Source: Roseobacter sp. SK209-2-6 (lineage in GTDB: Bacteria > Pseudomonadota > Alphaproteobacteria > Rhodobacterales > Rhodobacteraceae). From it: a DNA stretch of 64,000 nucleotides. This document shows, piece by piece, positions 57,884 through 64,000 of this stretch. The stretch covers positions 62,001 through 126,000 of the forward strand of contig NZ_AAYC01000010.1 of NCBI RefSeq assembly GCF_000169455.1. The letters are read 5' to 3'. The position numbers were made by a program, and so were the translations under genes. Within the stretch, counting starts at the first letter, position 1. Each line of letters opens with the position of its first letter. The notes below the pieces were generated by a model. It was not told the origin of the DNA. It worked only from the letters and a program-made list of their open reading frames with translations, and did not search any database.

Positions 57884-58674
57884 AGGATCAGATCTCCGCA
57901 CCGCTGGATCAGTCCCGCCTGCGACAGAGCTTCTGCCGGGGGCTTGAGACCTATCATCAGCATGCCGAGGTCCAGGCGCTGATCGCGCAGGAGCTGGTGC
58001 AGCTGATGCAGCAGCACGGCGTGCCGCAGGCCCTGGGCAAGACCCTGGAGTTCGGCTGCGGCACCGGCCATCTGACCGCATCGCTGTCGCGCAGCTTTGA
58101 TCCCGGCGCGCTGCTGCTCAATGATCTGGTGCCCGAAAGCGAAGCGCCGCTCCGGCAACTGCTGCAGCAAGCAGGACGCGCGGCTGAGTTCCGCTCCGGC
58201 GCCATCGAGACGCTGCCGCTGCCGGCGGATCTGGATCTCATTGCTTCGGCCTCAACCGTGCAATGGATTGAGGACCTCCCCGGTCTGCTCGCAAGGCTCG
58301 CTCAGCATCTGGCACCGGGCGGATGGCTGGCGCTCAGCGGTTTTGGCCGTGGGCAGTTCCGTGAATTGCAGGCGCTGGGCTCCGCCGCTGCCGCGCCAAG
58401 CTATTTTGACCGTGACGAATGGCCGGGCCTCTTGCCCGCCGGGCTGGAGATTGCGGTACTTCGCCAGCGCCCGGTTCCCTTGTTCTTCAACAGCGGTCTC
58501 GAGGTGCTGCGGCACCTGCGCAAGACTGGTGTGAACGGGCAGGCAGGTAAGCGCTGGTCCCGCAGTGACCTTGCGGAGTTTGACCGCGAATACCGCCGCC
58601 GCTTTGCCGTAGAAGGAGGCTTGCCGCTGACCTATGATGCGGTCTGGGTGCTGCTGCGCAAGCTGCCTGCCTGA
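57880..58674 (+). CDS. bioC: Malonyl-ACP O-methyltransferase
   Basis: BioC methylates malonyl-ACP so that fatty acid synthase can build pimeloyl-ACP. The 264-residue SAM methyltransferase has motif I LEFGCGTGHLTASL, an IASASTVQWIEDL and the LAPGGWLALSGFGRG segment. It overlaps bioG by 4 bp and ends the operon. No bioH gene is needed because bioG is present. Confidence 0.93.
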   Translation: MKDQISAPLDQSRLRQSFCRGLETYHQHAEVQALIAQELVQLMQQHGVPQALGKTLEFGCGTGHLTASLSRSFDPGALLLNDLVPESEAPLRQLLQQAGRAAEFRSGAIETLPLPADLDLIASASTVQWIEDLPGLLARLAQHLAPGGWLALSGFGRGQFRELQALGSAAAAPSYFDRDEWPGLLPAGLEIAVLRQRPVPLFFNSGLEVLRHLRKTGVNGQAGKRWSRSDLAEFDREYRRRFAVEGGLPLTYDAVWVLLRKLPA

Positions 58675-59064
58675 CAGGGCCGCGCTGATTGCCTTGGCCG
58701 GGAGCAACTGAGGTGACAGCCCTTTCATGATGGGGCCCGCATGACAGGTTCCGGAGCAGGCCGCCGGGCCGGGTGAATCACCTGCGGGCCTCCCGGAAAT
58801 CTTGGATATCGGGCCAAGAATTTGAATGACTAATCAAGAAATACTGCTATAAGTGACGCATCTGGCTGCTAAGGGGTCGTAAATTGCTTGAGCGGTGCCG
58901 GGATCTGAGGCCACACTTGGCAGCACAATGCCAAATGGCCAGCGGTCCGCAAGTTGTAAGCAAGACCCTGCAGGCCGTTTGCCGAAGACCGGGGCCGCAC
59001 ATCGGCCCTTGATAATCTGCTCTGCCGGGCATGACCTCAGCAGGGCCAATTGACAGGGAAATCA
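58675..59064. other. Intergenic region before the betaine importer
   Basis: I see no protein gene, terminator or clear operator in these 390 bp. The AT-richer part near 58820-58860 probably contains the importer promoter, but no good -35/-10 pair could be assigned. Confidence 0.5.
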
Positions 59065-60027
59065 ATGATGAAACTTGCGACTTTCACATCCGTATTGGGC
59101 GCGGCCTCCTTGGCGGCCGGGGTGGCTGGCGCCGCAGATTTGGGGGCTGTGGACAAGCCGATCAAACTGGCGGTCAACGAATGGACCGGCCAGCATGTGA
59201 CCACGCATATTGCCGGCGAAATGCTGAAAGCGGCGGGCTACAACGTTGAATATGTCACCGCCGGCATGATGAACCAGTTCCAGGCGATTGCAGACGGTGA
59301 AATCCACGCCACGCTGGAGATCTGGTCCTCCAACGTCTCAGACGAATATGCCAACAAGATTTCCGAAGGCACCATCGTGGAGCTGGGCGATCTCGAGCTC
59401 GACGCCAAGGAAGGCATCGCCTACCCGGCCCATGTTGCGGAGCTCTGCCCCGGCCTGCCAGCCTGGGAAGCGCTGAAAAACTGCGCGCCCCTCTTTGCGT
59501 CGGCTGAGACCCTGCCCGCAGGCCGTCTGGTCGACTACCCAGCGGATTGGGGCACGCCGGGTGCGGATCGGATGACCGGGTTGGAACTGCCCTTCAAAGC
59601 GGTGCCTGCGGGTTCCGAGGGTGCCCTGATTGCAGAGCTGCGCGCCTCCACTGAGCGCAAGACGCCGCTGCTGGTCACATTCTGGCAGCCCCATTGGGCG
59701 ATGTCCGCTTATGATGTGAAATTCGTGGATCTGCCCGTGGGTGAGGACGCCTGTTTCAACGATCCGGCCTGGGGCCCCAACCCCAATGCGGTCAACGACT
59801 GCGACTTTGCGCCCTCGCGCATTTTCAAGGCCGCCTGGTCCGGTACTGCCGAAACCTGGCCCGCAGCCTTTGAGATCCTGACCAACTACACCCTGGCGGT
59901 GGAGCATCAGCAGCCGATGATGGGTGCGATCGACGTGGACGGCGGCTCTGTCGAAGAGGTTGTCGCTGCTTGGATGGCCGCCAATGAAGACAGCTGGCGC
60001 CCTGTCGTCGACGCTGCCACTAAGTGA
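59065..60027 (+). CDS. Glycine betaine/choline-type ABC binding protein
   Basis: The 320-residue periplasmic protein has a signal peptide (1-28, ending AGAADLG) and the ProX/OpuAC fold with KLAVNEWTGQHVTTH and FWQPHWAMSAYDVKFVDL. Aromatic residues here often form the cage for quaternary amines. It starts with ATG at 59065 or 59068 after CAGGGA. Its stop overlaps the start of the ATPase gene. The substrate is likely betaine or a relative. Confidence 0.85.
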   Translation: MMKLATFTSVLGAASLAAGVAGAADLGAVDKPIKLAVNEWTGQHVTTHIAGEMLKAAGYNVEYVTAGMMNQFQAIADGEIHATLEIWSSNVSDEYANKISEGTIVELGDLELDAKEGIAYPAHVAELCPGLPAWEALKNCAPLFASAETLPAGRLVDYPADWGTPGADRMTGLELPFKAVPAGSEGALIAELRASTERKTPLLVTFWQPHWAMSAYDVKFVDLPVGEDACFNDPAWGPNPNAVNDCDFAPSRIFKAAWSGTAETWPAAFEILTNYTLAVEHQQPMMGAIDVDGGSVEEVVAAWMAANEDSWRPVVDAATK

Positions 60028-61094
60028 GCCGCACAGCCATGAGCGGCTCTGACACGCCTGCCATCTCCTGCCAGAATGTCTGGCAGGTTTTCGGCAACAA
60101 CGCAGACAGCGCTTTGAAAGAAGCGCTGTCCCGCCATCAGGACCCGGAAGAGGCCGCAAAGGAATTGCGCGCCAAGGGGCTGATCCCGGCGGTTCAAGAC
60201 GCAAATTTCGAGGTCAAAGAGGGTGAGCTCTTTGTCATCATGGGGCTCTCGGGCTCTGGTAAATCCACTCTGATCCGTTGCATTTCACACCTGCTGCATG
60301 CCACAGGCGGCGAGATCCGGATCGAGGGCGAAGACATCGTTTCCGCCAGCAAGGCGCGGCTCATTGAGTTGCGGCGCAAGACGCTGGGCATGGTGTTCCA
60401 GCATTTCGGCCTGTTCCCGCATATGACGGTGCTGGACAATGTGGCCTATCCCCTACGGGTGCAGGGGGTGAAAAAGAAAGAGCGTCAGGCCAAGGCGCGT
60501 GAAGTGATCGAGCTGGTTGGCCTTGCGGGGCGTGAGGATCACTACCCGCGTGAACTCTCTGGAGGGCAGCGTCAGCGTGTCGGCATTGCCCGCTCGCTGG
60601 TGACCGATTGTTCCGTCTGGTTCCTGGATGAGCCTTTCTCGGCGCTGGATCCGTTGATCCGCCGCCAGCTGCAGGATGAGTTCCTGGATATCCAGGCCAA
60701 GCTGAAGACAACCATCGTCTTTATCACCCATGACATCAATGAGGCGCTGAAACTGGCGGACCGCATTGCCATCATGCGCGATGGCAAGATTGTTCAGATT
60801 GGCACCCCGGCGGACATCGTGCTGAACCCGGTCGATGACTACGTGCGCGAGTTCTCAAAAGATGTGGCCAAGGGGCGTCATGCCAATGTGGCCTCGGTGA
60901 TGCAGGATGCAGCCCATAACCCCTATGGCGCAGATGATCCGGGCCTGCGCCAGGATATGACCCTGGATGCGGCCTTGGCGCGCTGCATGGACCTTTACGA
61001 CCCTGTGCCAGTACGAGATGGTGCCGGTGAACTGGTCGGCGTGGTCAATCCCGCGGATCTGGCTGCGGCCCTCCAGGTGGAAGGTGCAGAATAA
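60024..61094 (+). CDS. Glycine betaine/proline-type ABC ATPase
   Basis: The 356-residue ProV-type ATPase has Walker A GLSGSGKST (74-82), the ELSGGQRQRVGIAR signature and WFLDEPFSALD. The C-terminus carries a short CBS-like tail. It starts with GTG at 60024 overlapping the previous stop, or with ATG at 60039. It ends on the ATG of the permease gene. Confidence 0.9.
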   Translation: MSRTAMSGSDTPAISCQNVWQVFGNNADSALKEALSRHQDPEEAAKELRAKGLIPAVQDANFEVKEGELFVIMGLSGSGKSTLIRCISHLLHATGGEIRIEGEDIVSASKARLIELRRKTLGMVFQHFGLFPHMTVLDNVAYPLRVQGVKKKERQAKAREVIELVGLAGREDHYPRELSGGQRQRVGIARSLVTDCSVWFLDEPFSALDPLIRRQLQDEFLDIQAKLKTTIVFITHDINEALKLADRIAIMRDGKIVQIGTPADIVLNPVDDYVREFSKDVAKGRHANVASVMQDAAHNPYGADDPGLRQDMTLDAALARCMDLYDPVPVRDGAGELVGVVNPADLAAALQVEGAE

Positions 61095-63133
61095 TGATCG
61101 GCGGTCTGACGAGGGGCAGTCTGGCGGCTCTGATCGCGCTGGCTGTTGGCATCCTGTGCCTGTTGCTGGAGAGCGGGGCACCCTGGCTGACGGTCTTTCC
61201 AAAAAATTGGGTTCTGCCTGCGACTGATATCGTGGGGGAGGGCACCAAGACGCTGCTTTTATGGCTGAAACCTGCCGCGCGTCTGTTCTCTACCCTGATG
61301 AGCTATCCTATGACGGGGGCAAACTGGCTGTTGGCCTCTATCCCCTGGCCCTTCTTGATTGCCTCTGCCGTGGCGCTGGGCTGGCGTTTGGGCGGTGTGA
61401 AGATGGCTGCGATGGCGGCGATTGGTCTGGGGCTGGTTCTGCTCTCTGGCTATTGGCCCGAGGGTATGAACACCCTGGCCTTAGTGGCGGTTTCCGTCCC
61501 ACTTGCCCTGGTTGCCGGTGCTGCGATTGGCATCCTCGCCAATGAATACCCCCGGGTGCGAGAGCCGGTGCAGGCGCTCTTGGATATCATGCAAACGGTG
61601 CCGACCTTTGCCTATCTCACACCTTTGCTGGTGCTTTTTGGCTTTGGCCCTGTGGTGGGGCTGATTGCCTCTGCGATCTATGCCGCCCCGCCGATGGCGC
61701 GCAATGTGCTTTTGGGACTGCAGCGGGTGGAAGCCGAAGTGAAAGAGGCAGCTGTCATGTCCGGGGGAACCCGTATGCAGCAGCTCTTCCAGGTAGAATT
61801 GCCCGCCGCGCGCCTGCAGATCATGGTTGGCGTCAACCAATGTCTGATGGCAGCGCTTTCGATGGTGATCATCGCCGCCGTAATCGGTGGTTTTCAGGAC
61901 ATCGGCTGGGAGGTTCTGTTGACCATGCGCAAGGCCCAGTTTGGCGCGGCGATGATGGCGGGCATGGTGATCGTGATCTTTGCCATCCTCATCGACCGGA
62001 TGAGCGGCACGCTGGCCGAGGACCGCCGTCAGTTCTGGGATGGGCGCATCTCTATCGGGATCCTGATTGTGGGACTGGTCATAAGCCTCAGCTTCCTCAG
62101 CACCATGGGCGATCCCGGTAGCTATCAGGTTCTGGACCCGGTGGCCGACTGGCTGGATGCCTGGCTCACCAGTTTCACCACCGCCAATGCCGCCCTGCTG
62201 ACCGCGCTGAAAAACGGTATCCTCTTCTATGTGCTGCTGCCACTGCGGATCGGGCTAGATCAGGCCATTCTGCCCTTTACCTGGGGGTTTCAGTGGACCA
62301 CGGGCATGAGCCTGGGCTTCTTTGCGGTGTCGGGCGTTCTGGCCGCCACTCTTGCCCTCTCCGGGCGGCTGACGCAGGGGCTGGTGCTCCTGATCCTGGC
62401 GGGCATTCTGGAGACCGGCGTGTCACAACTGCCCTGGCCCTTTGTGCTGGCTGCGGTTGGTGCGCTTTCCTGGGTTGCGGGCGGACGCAGGCTGATGCTG
62501 CTGAGCGTGGTTCTGTTGTCGACCATCCTGTTTTCAGGCCTTTGGGAGCGGGCACTGCTGTCGCTTTACCTCTCTGGTGCAGCGGTCTTTGCCTGCGCGC
62601 TGCTGGGCGGGGCCATTGGCCTGATCTCAGCGGTGTCGCCCCTGGCCTGGCGCGTGGTGCGGCCGATCTGCGACATGCTGCAGACCATCCCGCTCTTTGT
62701 CTTCCTGATCCCGGTTCTGATGGTGTTTCAGATCGGTGAATTCTCTGCCTTCCTGGCGATCATCGCCTATGCCATCGTGCCGATGATCCGCTACACGCGG
62801 CAGGGGCTGATCGACACACCGGATGAGATGATGGAGGGGGCGATTGCCTCGGGTGCCACCACCTGGCAGATCCTCAAGGATGTGCGCGCACCCTATGCGG
62901 CGCCGACAATCCTTCTGGGGCTCAACCAGACCATCCTCTATGCCTTTGCCATGCTGGTGATCGCGGCTTTGATCGGTACCACCGGGCTGGGTCAGTCGAT
63001 CTATCTGGCGCTGGGGCAGGCGGATGTTGGCCTGGGGATCTCTGCGGGGGCGGCCATGGCCATTCTGGCGCTGATTTCCGATCGCATCGTGCAGGGCTTT
63101 GCGGAAGAGCGCAAAAAGGCTCTGGGCCTCTGA
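61094..63133 (+). CDS. Fused double permease of the betaine-type importer
   Basis: This 679-residue membrane protein holds two binding-protein-dependent permease domains in one chain. Each has the ATPase-contacting EAA-like loop: AVMSGGTRMQQLFQVELP (about 215-235) and AIASGATTWQILKDVRAP (about 580-600). Typical ProW proteins have one such domain and act as dimers, so this gene encodes a built-in dimer. The short overlap with the ATPase gene shows it is part of the same operon. Confidence 0.9.
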   Translation: MIGGLTRGSLAALIALAVGILCLLLESGAPWLTVFPKNWVLPATDIVGEGTKTLLLWLKPAARLFSTLMSYPMTGANWLLASIPWPFLIASAVALGWRLGGVKMAAMAAIGLGLVLLSGYWPEGMNTLALVAVSVPLALVAGAAIGILANEYPRVREPVQALLDIMQTVPTFAYLTPLLVLFGFGPVVGLIASAIYAAPPMARNVLLGLQRVEAEVKEAAVMSGGTRMQQLFQVELPAARLQIMVGVNQCLMAALSMVIIAAVIGGFQDIGWEVLLTMRKAQFGAAMMAGMVIVIFAILIDRMSGTLAEDRRQFWDGRISIGILIVGLVISLSFLSTMGDPGSYQVLDPVADWLDAWLTSFTTANAALLTALKNGILFYVLLPLRIGLDQAILPFTWGFQWTTGMSLGFFAVSGVLAATLALSGRLTQGLVLLILAGILETGVSQLPWPFVLAAVGALSWVAGGRRLMLLSVVLLSTILFSGLWERALLSLYLSGAAVFACALLGGAIGLISAVSPLAWRVVRPICDMLQTIPLFVFLIPVLMVFQIGEFSAFLAIIAYAIVPMIRYTRQGLIDTPDEMMEGAIASGATTWQILKDVRAPYAAPTILLGLNQTILYAFAMLVIAALIGTTGLGQSIYLALGQADVGLGISAGAAMAILALISDRIVQGFAEERKKALGL

Positions 63134-63250
63134 CATACTATTCCATGTCGCGGGAGAGACCTGCGGCATGGCCCCCTCTGGCGTCCCGGGGAAATTGCCT
63201 ATAGCAATGAGGCGCAAATCCAAAATCAGAGCAGAGTTGAGGGTAGCGCG

Positions 63251-63769
63251 ATGCAATTGGCCTATGTCATGACAGAAACCCGTGGAGCGACAGACAGGCT
63301 TTTGACCAGCCTTGCGGAGGCTCTGGAGGCCAAAGGCCTGCGCACCGCCGGAATCGTGCAAAGCAACACGGAATGCAGTGATCAAGAGCTCTGCGATATG
63401 GATGTTCGGGTTCTTCCTGCGGGAGAGACCATTCGTATTTCCCAATCTCTGGGCGCGGGCGCGCGGGGGTGCAGGCTGAACCCCGAAGCATTGGAGCGCG
63501 CGGTTGGCCTTGTCACGGCACGCCTGCAGGAAGAGCCCAAGCCGCAGATCCTGATCGTCAACAAGTTTGGCAAACACGAAGCGGATGGACGTGGAATGCG
63601 CCCCGTCATAGGAGAGGCCATGGCGCTGGGCATTCCGGTAATATCTGGCGTGAACCGAATGAATGTAGAGCCCTTCAAGTCTTTCTCGGAGGGTATGGCC
63701 GAAGCAGCGCCAACGGAGCTGGAGGCGCTTGTCGCCTGGGCGGAAGCCGCGATGCAGGCTGCGGGTTAG
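63251..63769 (+). CDS. DUF2478-family protein, second copy
   Basis: The 172-residue protein is a paralogue of the one behind moeA. They share CDMDV, VLP-x-G-x-TIRISQ, ARGCRLNP, ILIVNKFGKHEA and GRG. GAGGG precedes the ATG. It stands 117 bp after the betaine importer on the same strand and is not next to molybdenum genes. The function is unknown. Confidence 0.75.
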   Translation: MQLAYVMTETRGATDRLLTSLAEALEAKGLRTAGIVQSNTECSDQELCDMDVRVLPAGETIRISQSLGAGARGCRLNPEALERAVGLVTARLQEEPKPQILIVNKFGKHEADGRGMRPVIGEAMALGIPVISGVNRMNVEPFKSFSEGMAEAAPTELEALVAWAEAAMQAAG

Positions 63770-64000
63770 GCAGGCGATAGAAAAGGGGGAGCAACTCCGC
63801 CTCTATGGGACATCGCCCCAGTCTTGCCGAAATCGCCCTGCTACCCAATGCAGCACTCTTGATGTGAAAGGTAATCCACGCGAGAGGGGAGAAAACTGGC
63901 GAGGATTTATCTTTTGCTGACGGATGTTTCTGGCCCAGTTCCTTCGGCCTATCTGGCCGAGACCAAACACTGTCTAAACACTGCGGGCAGATGCAACGAA

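Noticed and set aside
58822-58853. Promoter-like TTGAAT and TATAAG before the betaine importer
   Set aside because: The 20-bp spacing is too long for a standard promoter, so it is not annotated.
63770-64000. Right end of the window
   Set aside because: No start codon with support and no partial family match could be found. A gene may begin beyond the edge.

Overview
The window looks like chromosomal DNA of a marine alphaproteobacterium of the Rhodobacteraceae, Roseobacter group. I infer this from gene content: the hflC-DUF2065-degP order, a bioBFDAGC operon behind a BioR-type box, a LuxR/LuxI pair of the roseobacter type, and a narR-narK-narGHJI respiratory nitrate reductase locus laid out as in Paracoccus. 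No phage, CRISPR, rRNA or tRNA was seen. The only mobile DNA found is a short transposase remnant.

Layout. 1-5.3 kb: the end of hflC, a small membrane protein, a DegP protease, a Crp-type regulator with a CRP-like box and a possible small RNA beside it, a lipoprotein, and a [2Fe-2S] ferredoxin coupled to an exported protein. 5.3-16 kb: GNAT enzyme, PAS-LuxR and MarR regulators, a membrane-anchored isochorismatase, then housekeeping genes (purD, xseA, an AlkB-like hydroxylase, YhhN, ftsY, an EamA exporter, yciB). 16-17.2 kb: a gene-poor stretch with a transposase scar and a 57-codon gene preceded by a perfect 20-bp palindrome. 17.2-21.6 kb: a transaminase/ThDP decarboxylase pair resembling the arginine transaminase pathway (aruH/aruI), followed by luxR-luxI. 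21.9-30.5 kb: a TehA-like transporter, a sugar (probably glucose) ABC importer with glucokinase, and a divergent two-component system likely to control it.

30.6-44.8 kb: nitrate respiration. NarR diverges from two nitrate/nitrite transporters, narGHJI, a parvulin foldase, a hemerythrin, moeA and a DUF2478 protein. The genes form one long strand with short gaps or overlaps. FNR-like boxes lie in the divergent promoter region and strong hairpins separate the transporter genes. 45-47.5 kb: a CHASE-PAS hybrid histidine kinase. 47.6-52.9 kb: a thiamine operon (thiC-O-S-G-E-D, minus strand) under a TPP riboswitch. 53-58.7 kb: a complete biotin operon (bioB-F-D-A-G-C) with a BioR box. Two related 41-bp palindromes lie in frame inside bioD and bioG. 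59-63.1 kb: a betaine-type ABC importer with a fused double permease. 63.25-63.77 kb: a second DUF2478 protein, a paralogue of the one in the nar operon.

The most interesting unexplained signals are the possible CRP-controlled small RNA near 2.4 kb, the paired palindromes in bioD and bioG, the 57-residue gene with its palindrome, and the two DUF2478 paralogues with the nar accessory block.
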